Source: Acutalibacter sp. (GTDB lineage: Bacteria; Bacillota; Clostridia; Oscillospirales; Acutalibacteraceae). From it: 64,000 bases of DNA. The notes under the pieces were generated by a model, which was given only the letters and a program-made list of their open reading frames with translations, ran no database searches and had not been told where the DNA came from. A program made the translations under genes and the position numbers. The stretch is from contig JAHHRN010000004.1 in NCBI GenBank assembly GCA_020025775.1, positions 1 through 64,000 on the forward strand, read 5' to 3'. How positions within the stretch are numbered: position 1 is the stretch's first letter; each line of letters opens with the position of its first letter. Shown here piece after piece: positions 8,001 to 15,919 of this stretch.

Positions 8001-11000
8001 AGTTTGGTTTGATGACATTCAGCTTGAAAAGGGTGAAAATGTAAGCACATTTAACCTTGTGGAAAATTCTGGATTTACCAATGGTATGGCTGTTTGGGAA
8101 TGGGACAAACCTACAGAGCAAACACATACATGGGCTGGATTGAACGGATTTGACTATTGTGGAAAATTAGTAGGCTCTGGAGGAAATTGTAGAGACTTCT
8201 TGCAGCATATCCCTGTTTCCGGCAAAGAAGGAGATGCTTTTAGCTTTGGCATGTGGGTGTGGGCAGCTTCTGCGCCGACCGATAACGGAACCAGAAGTGA
8301 TGCTGAAAATAAACCTTCCTTCAAAATAGGCGTACATTATTACGATTTAAACGGTGCTTGGAAAGGATTCCGTGAAATTCCTTGCAATCCGGATTTGAAA
8401 AACGCATGGCAGTTTGTAACAGGCGAATTGATTCTGCCGCAAGATTGCAGCTCAATTGCTATAGCCATGTACTATGATTACAATGTCAACAATGCTTATA
8501 TAACCGGTGCTTTTTGCTATAAAGAGAGGTACGGGCAAACCTATACATATGATAAAGATGGTAATGTTGTGTCCAGTGTGGACTTAGCAAACACGAATTC
8601 CTCTTTTTCTTATGCAAATAATCAAATGAAAAAAATGACCAATCCGTCTGGTAGCCGCTTCTTATATAATTACGATGAAGGAAGTGAGAATTTGCATTAT
8701 GCTCTTACTTCCGATGGTCGTGAATATAGCTTCGCCTATGATAATAAGGGAAATATAACTATTGCAGATCTTCAGGCTCGACAAGTTCCTGCTACGATTG
8801 AAAATAATCAGGAATATATCCTTATGAATGCGTATTCGGGATTGGCAATGGATAGCTATTGGAAAGGAAATACAGGAGATTTAACAACGACCTATCGTTA
8901 TATGCCCTACAATCCGAATCAGCATTGGAAATTTGAAGCGGTAAATGGGTCTTCTGATGTATTCTATCTAAAATCAGTAGATTTCCAAGATCGGTATTTA
9001 AATGTTTGTTCCGGATTGGGTATTGATGATGTAAACTTGGAAATCTATCCATTTGACGGAAAGGCAAAGGAACAGTTTAAGTTTGTAAAGCAGGAAGATG
9101 GTTCCTATGGTATTTTTACAGGAGCTTCCGGCTTCGAAAGATGTATTGACGGTCAAAAGGTGGCTGGTCAAGAGGTTTTACAATCCACGCATATTCGTCA
9201 AGTAGATTGCGATAAAAACAATCTTAAGGAGGGACAAAAGTGGTATTTAATCCCGGTAACTCCGACAGACTCTCATTTAATTCGTACAAAAGCGACATAT
9301 ACACCAAATGGCAACTTTGTACAAACGCAAACTGATCAAAGAGGTAATGTGACTACTTATGATTTTCAAAATGAAAGTGGTCTTTTACAAAGTGCTACGG
9401 ATTCAAAAGGAAATGTGACCTCCTATACTTACAATCTAAACACCAATACAATAAATTCTGTTACTGCGGGAGGAATGACCAATAGTTATTCCTATAGCCA
9501 ATCCAATGATAAATTAAAAAATATCAATGTAAACGGCGGGACACAATATTTCTTCGTATATGATGATTTTGGCAGAACAACAGAAACTAAAGTCGGCAAT
9601 GGTACCACATGGAAAACACTTTCTCAACTGACATATAATAGTCAGAATTTAATGAGTAAGCAAGCATATGGTAATGGCGATTATACTACCTTTGGTTATG
9701 ATAATTATGATCGTATTACTGAGAAAAAATATAATGCCGACGAACATCAAAAAATCACCTATGCTTATGGAACAGATGGTAATTTAGCCGCTACTTATGA
9801 TTATACTACAGGCCATAGGACACAGTTTACATATGATTTGGCTGGCAGAATTGCTGAGCAAAAAGAATATGCATCGACCGATTTAAATGGTGGTACGCTT
9901 ACCAATTCGACTAAGTTTATCTATGCAGATAAAACTAATTATTTAACAGGGGTTCAACACGACTCTCCTCTGGGTATGCAAAAGATTGGTTACCGTTATG
10001 GCAATGCTATGCTATGTGAAATGCCTGATCAAATTTACGGCGTAACATGGAACGATGCAGAAAAAGTAAACTATACCTATGATGGATTCGGCCGACTTAC
10101 AAATAAAACTGTTGGTGGAAAGCTCAATAATCGATTCACCTATGAAGATGTAGATGCATCCTTTACAACAACACTTTTGCAATCTGTAGAAACCGCCGCA
10201 GGTACATTTACCTATACTTACGATTCGCTTGGCAATATTGTTTCTATCAGTGATGGTACCTATACCACAACTTACGTATATGACGATTTAAATCAGCTTG
10301 TTCGCTCTAATGATGAAAAAGCGGGAAAGACCTTTACATATGCTTATACAAATGGTAATATTACAGAGAAGAAAGAATATGCTTATACAACAGGTGACCT
10401 TGGTGCTGTAGTAGATACAACCACATGGAGCTATGGTGACAGCACATGGAGTGACCTGTTAACGAATTTCAATGGCGAAGCCATTACCTATGATACGATT
10501 GGCAACCCCTTGACCATTGGCAATAAGTCTCTTACATGGCAAGGCAGGCAGCTTCAAAGCATCGCCGATGGTACAAATACATATTCTTACAAGTACAACA
10601 TGGACGGTCAGAGAGTTTCTAAGACCGTAAATGGCGTTACAACAGAATATTTCTACAATGGCAGTATCTTAGCCGGTCAAAAGACAGGGGATAATACCTT
10701 AGTCTTGATGTACGATAACAATGGGGATGTTTTCGGCTTTACCTACAACGGCACAGAGTATTTCTATGTTAAGAATGCACAGAATGATGTTGTGGCTATC
10801 ACAGATGCTAACAGTACAATCGTTGCACGCTACGCCTATGACGATTGGGGTATAGTTATGTCTGTTACTGACGCCAACGGTGTTGAAATTACAGACGAAA
10901 CCCATATCGCCAATATCAACCCCTTGCGTTATCGCTCTTATTATTGGGATGCAGAAACTGGTTTTTATCACCTTAAAACGAGATACTACGCACCTGATAT

Positions 11001-11667
11001 GTGCAGGTTCTTAAATGCGGATGCTTTTACGCAAACAGGTCAAGGCATGCTTGATAAAAATATGTTTGGGTATTGCATGAATAATCCTATTACTTGCTAT
11101 GATCCAAGTGGTTCTTATACCGTCTCTTTCCCAGCAGAAGGTGATGGAAAAGCTGAAATATTTTTCGATGAAAATGAGTTATATGAATATGAGATCTCAA
11201 AAGAAAAAAATACATATAATTTTATAATAAAGCAAAAGCAGGTAAAGGACGAAAAAGAAAGATTGGCGCTTGCTCAAACTATCTATGGAGAAGCTGGAGG
11301 GAGATGTGCATATTCAGACTGGAAGGAGGGACAACGAGCTGTTGCAACAGTACTTGTAAATCGCTTTAATGCTCCGCAGTTTCCAAATGATTACTATTCC
11401 GTTTGTACTGATAAAAATCAATTTTCGGGATATGCTAGAGGGAAAAAAGCTTATGAAAATCAACAACTTGATTCAATTATGTGGGATAATGCGTGCCAGT
11501 TATCTGATGAAATTTTAAATGGAGACTTTGTTGCTTCTCCTTTATTGGATGATCAATATTTCTATTTTTATTCTGAAAAATGGGGAGATCCCAAAAGGAG
11601 ACAAGAAATAAAAGGTAAAAAGGAAACTGTAATTATTGGCGGTAATATGTTTTATAAAACATGGTAA
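5011..11667 (+). CDS. Secreted WapA/Rhs-like polymorphic toxin with SleB-type peptidoglycan hydrolase tip
   Basis: Very large surface protein, 2218 residues from the ATG at 5011; that start is chosen over 4996 because GATGGGGGAT then serves as ribosome binding site and the protein begins with a Sec signal peptide (MKKTTKRVSK, then a hydrophobic core ending near FATAAE). Order of domains: signal peptide 1-37; DNRLRE-type domain about 317-507; RHS/YD repeats; two carbohydrate-binding-like beta domains about 860-1170; a ricin-type beta-trefoil about 1257-1417 with three repeats; further YD repeats 1427-1930; the RHS-associated core around YYWDAETGFYHLKTRYY and ending near NPITCYDPSG (about 1970-2035); and a variable tip. 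The tip (about 2084-2218) has the SleB/cell wall hydrolase pattern: IYGEAGG with likely catalytic Glu2094, AVATVLVNRF, FPNDYYSVC, NQFSGY and a C-terminal GGNMFYKTW. It should cleave peptidoglycan of touching cells. The next gene is the immunity candidate. Confidence 0.88.
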   Translation: MKKTTKRVSKVLAVLLSILFVVEIIPMQIFATAAEKIDIPVENPTVEEGEQTQEKQTEEAFVLSEDTSKREENVKHFQMSDGTMRAVQYAVPVHFEKNGVWTDFDNTLNEVNAEESDEQTTTYLRGKLPKKKDLINKTANYTVRFAKQTNNNKFVCIKKDGYKITWSYKNANKSSAKVIKPVVDDDPTTLENLNSTVQYKKVFKGVDFEYIVNSTGVKENIVLRNAKVPSTFVAEYKAEGLIPVQIDNKTIELQDESGNCIYTISAPYMEDALGETSNQIVLTLKNVKNNTFTVQMDLDMSWLKDSQRSFPVVVDPVMETSQSWDDKTNCQSAYISSSHPDSCYGRGGAEYEGSLYVGKTNGRGKTRSFIKVPNLPHLDVADAVVYAEMAAFVTACYPSLVVELHNVLSPWNESTVSWNSRPQIEDEISDYQYIKTMERYDTDADRWQRFEITSLVQQWYSGALPNNGVCLISDKENNNSQARAWLLSSGYTTVSGVRPVLSIHYRNMSGYENYYSYTSLPAARYGQISVNNYNGNLVFTEDVTQDAGGNLMPVNFAITYNSNGVNAPYSYLGGSMQTNFHLYLTEESGKLKEKGFKYFLNDGDGTRHWFFFKSDSPNCGHDEDGLGLTLDIINGSDSKCSSAKYRVTNKQKDKLYFDNSGHLIQMTNLQDVSITLQYETVGSIVRIASVTDGAGRVYTCGYNPNHPELLMTITDPANRVTAFDYWHGTLYSITYPDGKVFTLYYTDNFLTQINGNGMHTYISYDNTPQHRVSSISCGISETDLLEKYTFQYLQNETKLTDLQGRSYTYQFNDFGQTTGVVSDTDGSAQFFKMNPGNSTDRKANKLIQESRVIQSVTNYVVNPGFARDFESYRQYVEDTENQSITVDTATKHLTKSALKITKNGANKQRVDVLQSLNNLSAGTYTFSVHANTKGTKLNGSAHIIAEVWDSSGYWVSSNWAESVEQTNDWERRSVTFSVPENCEVRLLVGFPNEGNGTVWFDDIQLEKGENVSTFNLVENSGFTNGMAVWEWDKPTEQTHTWAGLNGFDYCGKLVGSGGNCRDFLQHIPVSGKEGDAFSFGMWVWAASAPTDNGTRSDAENKPSFKIGVHYYDLNGAWKGFREIPCNPDLKNAWQFVTGELILPQDCSSIAIAMYYDYNVNNAYITGAFCYKERYGQTYTYDKDGNVVSSVDLANTNSSFSYANNQMKKMTNPSGSRFLYNYDEGSENLHYALTSDGREYSFAYDNKGNITIADLQARQVPATIENNQEYILMNAYSGLAMDSYWKGNTGDLTTTYRYMPYNPNQHWKFEAVNGSSDVFYLKSVDFQDRYLNVCSGLGIDDVNLEIYPFDGKAKEQFKFVKQEDGSYGIFTGASGFERCIDGQKVAGQEVLQSTHIRQVDCDKNNLKEGQKWYLIPVTPTDSHLIRTKATYTPNGNFVQTQTDQRGNVTTYDFQNESGLLQSATDSKGNVTSYTYNLNTNTINSVTAGGMTNSYSYSQSNDKLKNINVNGGTQYFFVYDDFGRTTETKVGNGTTWKTLSQLTYNSQNLMSKQAYGNGDYTTFGYDNYDRITEKKYNADEHQKITYAYGTDGNLAATYDYTTGHRTQFTYDLAGRIAEQKEYASTDLNGGTLTNSTKFIYADKTNYLTGVQHDSPLGMQKIGYRYGNAMLCEMPDQIYGVTWNDAEKVNYTYDGFGRLTNKTVGGKLNNRFTYEDVDASFTTTLLQSVETAAGTFTYTYDSLGNIVSISDGTYTTTYVYDDLNQLVRSNDEKAGKTFTYAYTNGNITEKKEYAYTTGDLGAVVDTTTWSYGDSTWSDLLTNFNGEAITYDTIGNPLTIGNKSLTWQGRQLQSIADGTNTYSYKYNMDGQRVSKTVNGVTTEYFYNGSILAGQKTGDNTLVLMYDNNGDVFGFTYNGTEYFYVKNAQNDVVAITDANSTIVARYAYDDWGIVMSVTDANGVEITDETHIANINPLRYRSYYWDAETGFYHLKTRYYAPDMCRFLNADAFTQTGQGMLDKNMFGYCMNNPITCYDPSGSYTVSFPAEGDGKAEIFFDENELYEYEISKEKNTYNFIIKQKQVKDEKERLALAQTIYGEAGGRCAYSDWKEGQRAVATVLVNRFNAPQFPNDYYSVCTDKNQFSGYARGKKAYENQQLDSIMWDNACQLSDEILNGDFVASPLLDDQYFYFYSEKWGDPKRRQEIKGKKETVIIGGNMFYKTW

Positions 11668-11679
11668 AAGGAGAAGCTT

Positions 11680-12588
11680 ATGAAACGAATTATTTTATTA
11701 GTTACAGTTATTTGTTCTTTCTTGCTGTTATGTTCGTGTGATGGAAAGAAAACTCCTGCCGCAAAGGATGCAGAAAGTTCTGCAATATCTGCGCAAGAAT
11801 ATAAACTGCCTCAAGAAGCCTTGGAAAAAGCGGTTGATTATCTTGAAATAGCAGATTTAGACCGTCTTCAAATCGTTGAAAAAACAGCCTTTCACTATCA
11901 AGATGAAACCAAACATACGAAAGACAGTATGCTTTATTTGTTACATAAAGCCTCGGACGATGATTCGGAAAACACCTTATCTTATTTAGCGGTTGCAGAA
12001 GAAGGCAAGCTTTTAGTATTTCCTGCTTTAAAAGAGAATCTTTCTGCGGTAAACCTTTATGCTGCGAATTTAGACAGTGATTCTTCGGATGAAATTATTT
12101 TGCATTGCCAATTGGATGCCTTTGGCGGAGCAGGTCAATATCAATCTTATATATTCAACCTTGAAGGGCATCAATGCAATGAAATCTTTTCAGATAAGGT
12201 TATCGAAAATGAAATCTCTTGGGATAATGGCTGCACAGCTGAATTTTTAGCGGGAAAACAATTAAAAATTCAAAATGCAAGTATGGATTATGAGAAAGTC
12301 ATAGATGTTTCGTTACGGTATTCTGAGGACTTCTTCGATGCATCAGGAAAGGCAACAATAGATGCAAACTTTGCTTGCGATCCCTTTTATAAATTCTATC
12401 CAGAAGACATCGACAAAGACGGTATATGCGAAATTGTCGGCTATCAATACGCTTCTGTTATCACGCATCCGGATTACATCGGGGACGTAAAAACAGTTTT
12501 AAAATACAATCCTGAAACAAACCGTATGGATATTGTACGCACAGAATTTTTAGAAGATTTTCCAACAGATGTGAGGGAAAAGCATTAA
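11680..12588 (+). CDS. Lipoprotein, candidate immunity protein for the wall-hydrolase toxin
   Basis: A 302-residue lipoprotein with signal peptide and lipobox (LLLCSC, cleavage before Cys20-21), so it is anchored outside the membrane. Two segments, YAANLDSDSSDEIIL and DIDKDGICEIVGY, resemble the Asp-rich calcium-binding loops of FG-GAP or dockerin-like repeats. I do not recognise a named family. It starts 12 bases after the toxin stop with AAAGGAG as ribosome binding site and so is co-transcribed. Polymorphic toxins are followed by their immunity genes; a toxin that attacks the wall from outside would need an immunity factor outside the membrane, which this one satisfies. That role is inferred; it could also be a secretion or folding partner. 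Confidence 0.7.
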   Translation: MKRIILLVTVICSFLLLCSCDGKKTPAAKDAESSAISAQEYKLPQEALEKAVDYLEIADLDRLQIVEKTAFHYQDETKHTKDSMLYLLHKASDDDSENTLSYLAVAEEGKLLVFPALKENLSAVNLYAANLDSDSSDEIILHCQLDAFGGAGQYQSYIFNLEGHQCNEIFSDKVIENEISWDNGCTAEFLAGKQLKIQNASMDYEKVIDVSLRYSEDFFDASGKATIDANFACDPFYKFYPEDIDKDGICEIVGYQYASVITHPDYIGDVKTVLKYNPETNRMDIVRTEFLEDFPTDVREKH

Positions 12589-12654
12589 TAAATTATACGT
12601 TTTGTATTCTTGTATTCCATGGGATTGAAGATTGCATGGAAAACAAGCCCAATT

Positions 12655-12903
12655 CGGAGACCTTGGGGGGGCCAAAAAGGGACCAATTGGAGACCAAAAG
12701 TTGACCAAAACGGGTTATTTTGAGGATATTTTGATTTGTTTTAAATCGTTGCATTTTAAAATTTGGCATCTATTTTTGATGAATTTTGAAAGCATAAAAC
12801 ATCGAACTTTTGGTGCGAAAATTATTCTCCGAAAAACAACAGCCTAAAATGAAGGAAAGCCCATAAAGCCTATGGATAAAGGCTTTGTGGGCTTTTTATT
12901 TTA
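12655..12903 (+). repeat. Direct repeat copy 1 (about 245 bp, ends in a terminator)
   Basis: Closely matches 17049-17286 along its whole length by eye, including GGGACCAATTGGAGACC near the start, a shared middle part, and a final hairpin (AAAGCCCATAAAGCC / GGCTTTGTGGGCTTT followed by a T run). The two copies differ by substitutions and at least one single-base length change (near 12766 versus 17145), so the short ORF across it is not conserved and the repeat is taken as noncoding. The pair brackets the defence cluster. Confidence 0.85.
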
Positions 12904-13304
12904 TTAAGCTTTTAACTGAGAAAGAGGGAAACGGTATCTATTGTAATTATTATGAATAGTCACATTTTTTTAGATTTAAATATACAAAAAATAAAGAAAA
13001 ACATATTGATAGCTATTATGACCAGACTCAAAGATACATTTATATCAATCTTACTATCGTAAATGAGATATTTCCGCAAAAAAGTGAAGTTTTGATTGGT
13101 ATTTATCAAGTCTTTGTATAATATGCAGAGAATCAAGGCATACAAGAAGAAATAGAATTAGCGCACAGCGAATATGAAACCGCACAGCAGTATGTTGATG
13201 AACATACGCTCTCCGATGGGACATTAGCTGTAGCCTAAAATATATTAAGAAAATGACGTGCTCCTGATTTTATACAGCATATTTTGAAATTTTTTGCATT
13301 CCTT
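12904..13304. other. AT-rich spacer with gene debris
   Basis: No complete gene is seen. A coding-like fragment without a start lies at 13122-13238 (listed separately). The rest is AT-rich with stops in all frames. Confidence 0.5.
13122..13238 (+). pseudogene. C-terminal gene remnant
   Basis: A 38-codon open stretch with coding-like composition (ENQGIQEEIELAHSEYE, then AQQYVDEHTLSDG) ends at TAA but begins directly after a stop and has no start codon or ribosome binding site. It looks like the leftover 3' end of a gene. Family unknown; a displaced toxin tip or immunity gene is a guess. Confidence 0.3.
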
Positions 13305-13343
13305 AAAGCCGTACATTATCCACTTTGGATAATGTACGGCTTT
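13305..13343 (+). terminator. Hairpin terminator
   Basis: A 17-bp stem (AAAGCCGTACATTATCC and complement) with a 5-base loop, followed by AATTTTG. It probably ended the gene now represented by the remnant at 13122-13238 and insulates the next promoter. Confidence 0.7.
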
Positions 13344-13360
13344 AATTTTGTCAATGTTCT

Positions 13361-13427
13361 ACATTTATGTTCATATTTCCTGCTTTTAGGCTAATTGGTT
13401 GCAAAAACTGACAAATATTGCTATATA
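13361..13427 (+). promoter_or_regulatory. LytTR/AgrA-type operator and promoter of the ATPase/Thoeris cluster
   Basis: ACATTTATG (13361-13369), 12 bp, GCTTTTAGG (13382-13390), an 8-bp gap, TTGCAA (13399-13404), 17 bp and TATATA (13422-13427). The first half-site is weaker than in the other three cases, but spacing of repeats, gap and promoter is identical. Transcription would start near 13434 and the ribosome binding site of the ATPase follows at 13460. Confidence 0.5.
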
Positions 13428-13470
13428 TAGTTTGTAAGCCTTGTAGCATTAATGAATTAAGGAGAAAACG

Positions 13471-14913
13471 ATGATTGATTTTAATTCCATATATTTTGGA
13501 TGTTCCGATGCTGATACAGAAGCAGAACGCAAACCACAGATTTTTACCAAGGTGTTTTTTGATCCGCATAATCATTTGGACCAGTTAATAAATGGTAACG
13601 AATTTATATTATTAGGAAGAAAAGGTGAAGGAAAAACCACATACGGAGCACAACTGCGCTTAACAGCTGATGAACATAATATACATACTTATAGGCAATC
13701 CTTAAATAATTTTAGCAATACAATATTTTCTCAAATTAAGACGAGTTCTAAGATTACCGGGAACCGTTATATCTCGTTCTGGAAATGTGTGCTACTAATA
13801 AAATGCGCAGAAATGATCAATCAAAAAGAACCTAATGTACAGAGTAGAGATTTTGATGATATAATTAATGCTCTTAGTCAATATGGATTTATCTCGAATG
13901 ATCAAGATAAAGATATTTGTATTACGGTTAAGAAAATAATTGAATCAGATACCACCTTAAATGTTAAAGATATAATACAACACAAGAGAAAATATGACCA
14001 TTCTCAAGTTTTAAGAGGTGCTGATGAGATTTACACAGCCATTAAAAATTCTATTCAAAATTTATATTTTCAAAAGCGCTTTATTTTAGTTATTGATGGA
14101 TTAGATGATTTACTTCAATATTCTGATTTCGATCCGGATATTGTTACTGGTTTGATCCGAGCTGCCAATGAAATCAATAAGGCATTTAAAACAAAAGAAT
14201 TATCTTTAAAAATTCTTTTGTTTATCCGCCAAGATATTTTGAATCTCTGCCGCGATCCTAATTTATCTAAAATTTCAAGAGACTCTAGTATTAAGTTATC
14301 TTGGTTACTTTCCTCTGATGATCTATATGATTCTGATTTGATTAAGCTTGTTGGAAAGAGAATAGATGCTGTTACTGGGCGAGAAAATTCCTTCTCGGAA
14401 GTTTGGCAAGAAGTTTTCCCAGAAAAAATTAATGGGCGTGATTCTCTGGAATACGTCTTAGAAAATATAATTTATCGACCCAGAGATATTTTACAGTTCT
14501 TTATTGAAGTGCAAAAGGTCTTTATCCCTAATAAGAAATTAACGCCAGAAAAGATACAACAAGTATTAATAGCTTATTCAAATGACTACTTTGTAACGGC
14601 AATGACTGACGAACTGACTGGCTTTTTTCCGAATGAAGTGGTAACTCAACTTCCTCATGTTTTGGCAATGATGGGGGAAAAATATTTTTATTTAAAACAA
14701 TTTGAAGAAGAATGTAAGAAATATCCGGAATTTACTGATGTTTCCGCTCGTTCAATATTAGAAAAATTATTTGAAGCAGGGTATATTGGACAACATAGAC
14801 CAAGAGAAAGAAAAGACTATACTGTGTTTGCTTATAGAAACCAATGGGAACGTTTTATTGATGCTGATGAATGTATTTTACATCGCGGATTAATGCGCGC
14901 CTTTAGCATTTGA
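13471..14913 (+). CDS. P-loop ATPase, Sll1717-like family
   Basis: A 480-residue STAND-like or ORC-like ATPase. The first residues (IYFGCSDADTEAE) and the following block fit the family named after cyanobacterial Sll1717. Walker A is GRKGEGKTT (about residues 48-56); Walker B is RFILVIDGLDDLL (about 201-213); an arginine-rich sensor region is near IIYRPRDILQFF. The C-terminal part may be a winged-helix region. Proteins of this family occur in defence islands, often with TIR domains. Its ATG follows AAGGAGA. It is separated from the TIR gene by a hairpin and 397 bases, so it may form a separate unit or be joined by read-through. Its role with the TIR/Macro pair is inferred from position only. 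Confidence 0.75.
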   Translation: MIDFNSIYFGCSDADTEAERKPQIFTKVFFDPHNHLDQLINGNEFILLGRKGEGKTTYGAQLRLTADEHNIHTYRQSLNNFSNTIFSQIKTSSKITGNRYISFWKCVLLIKCAEMINQKEPNVQSRDFDDIINALSQYGFISNDQDKDICITVKKIIESDTTLNVKDIIQHKRKYDHSQVLRGADEIYTAIKNSIQNLYFQKRFILVIDGLDDLLQYSDFDPDIVTGLIRAANEINKAFKTKELSLKILLFIRQDILNLCRDPNLSKISRDSSIKLSWLLSSDDLYDSDLIKLVGKRIDAVTGRENSFSEVWQEVFPEKINGRDSLEYVLENIIYRPRDILQFFIEVQKVFIPNKKLTPEKIQQVLIAYSNDYFVTAMTDELTGFFPNEVVTQLPHVLAMMGEKYFYLKQFEEECKKYPEFTDVSARSILEKLFEAGYIGQHRPRERKDYTVFAYRNQWERFIDADECILHRGLMRAFSI

Positions 14914-14957
14914 GTGTTGTTTAACTATTTAAAAAACAAAAAGCGAGTATAGAAATG

Positions 14958-15000
14958 ATAGCATTCACCTGATGAATTTTTACAAAGAGGTGAGTGCTAT
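14958..15000 (+). terminator. Hairpin after the ATPase gene
   Basis: Stem ATAGCATTCACCT with AGGTGAGTGCTAT, 17-base loop, followed by TATTTATTCC. A similar GGTGAATGCT element recurs at 15049-15058. Either a weak terminator or an RNA processing element. Confidence 0.5.
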
Positions 15001-15310
15001 TATTTATTCCGTCTGTTTCTATGTTAATTTTGTAAGTTATTATTAGGCGGTGAATGCTGATTTTTACACTAACTCAAAAATGCGGCTAAGTTAGAAAGTG
15101 AATTAGAAACAAAAGCTTGGAAAGAGAATGTTCTAAATTGTTATATATAAAAATATCCTTTTTTGATGAGCTTTTAAAATAGAGCCTTTCCGGTTTTGCT
15201 ATAATCTTAATTCTGAAAAACAGATAATTCAAAATATTGAAAAAGTATCTTATTATAAAGATGCAAAATATAATTGATTTCATAAAATGTTAAAAAGGAG
15301 CTCGATTTAT
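15001..15310. other. Intergenic stretch before the TIR gene
   Basis: No full gene is seen. It contains a short coding-like remnant (15073-15150), a TATAAT at 15200-15205 without a matching -35, and the AAGGAG ribosome binding site at 15295-15300. No LytTR-type 9-12-9 pair was found here. Confidence 0.5.
15073..15150 (+). pseudogene. Short C-terminal gene remnant
   Basis: A 25-codon stretch (LKNAAKLESELETKAWKE and a few more residues) ends at TAA and begins right after a stop, with no start codon. Charged, helix-like composition suggests the end of a lost protein. Weakly supported. Confidence 0.22.
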
Positions 15311-15919
15311 ATGGCTAAACAAGTTTATATTAGCGCAGATTATGACAAATTGAATGGAGATCGTGATGTAGTTGATGAACTAAACAAATGGGGAACGGAC
15401 AATCTGCATAAAGTTGATTTTATCGATATGTCAAAAGTAGTATCTGGTACTGTAGCTAAGGATGATGATTGCCGCATTTGCGATTTGAAATCCGAATTTA
15501 ATAGACAAATTAACGCTTCATCTGCTGTGATTTTTGTTGTGGGCGATAAAACTGGTTCACGCACAGCAGGATGTGAATGCAAACGAACATCATTAGAACA
15601 ATGGCAATGCTCTTGTACACCGTATCATCGTAATAATATGGGGGCTAAAATGTGCAAGGTTTCAAGCACATGCTCCGTTAGCGAGGATGACGATGTTGGA
15701 AACATTAATTGTTTTTCATATCTTCGACACGAATTTGAACAAGCTAAAAGAAGAAAAAAGCCAATTGTTATCGTATATAATTCTACACGAAAGGAATCAG
15801 CTTGGCTCCCATCATATATGAAAGGTTATGAAGATGTCGCAAGACCGTTTTGGAAAATTAACTGCTTAGGAAACAAAGTCGGAGATTATTTGTACATAAA
15901 AGAGGTGCTTGGATTTTGA
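15311..15919 (+). CDS. thsB: TIR-like protein (ThsB-type, MTH538 TIR-like domain)
   Basis: A 202-residue TIR-like NAD-processing protein. Visible pattern: KQVYISADYD as strand one, a DFIDMSKV strand, NASSAVIFVVGDKT as the strand leading to the active site, and YLRHEFEQAKRRKKPIVIVYN, in which Glu141 (E-F-x-x-A) is the likely catalytic Glu. In Thoeris, ThsB senses phage and makes an ADP-ribose-based messenger that activates ThsA. Unusual is a Cys-rich insertion (about residues 88-120, with CxC, CxC and two further Cys) between the GDKT strand and the catalytic helix. The ATG at 15311 is preferred to 15287 because AAGGAG lies ten bases before it. The stop overlaps the next gene by four bases. 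Confidence 0.8.
   Translation: MAKQVYISADYDKLNGDRDVVDELNKWGTDNLHKVDFIDMSKVVSGTVAKDDDCRICDLKSEFNRQINASSAVIFVVGDKTGSRTAGCECKRTSLEQWQCSCTPYHRNNMGAKMCKVSSTCSVSEDDDVGNINCFSYLRHEFEQAKRRKKPIVIVYNSTRKESAWLPSYMKGYEDVARPFWKINCLGNKVGDYLYIKEVLGF

Noticed and set aside
12632..12847. 71-codon ORF across direct repeat copy 1
   Set aside because: The matching ORF in copy 2 (17047-17235) agrees only in part; a one-base length difference shifts the frame, so the repeat is not under coding constraint.
15200..15205. Possible LytTR-controlled promoter directly before the TIR gene
   Set aside because: A TATAAT is present, but no 9-12-9 repeat and no -35 at the right distance were found.
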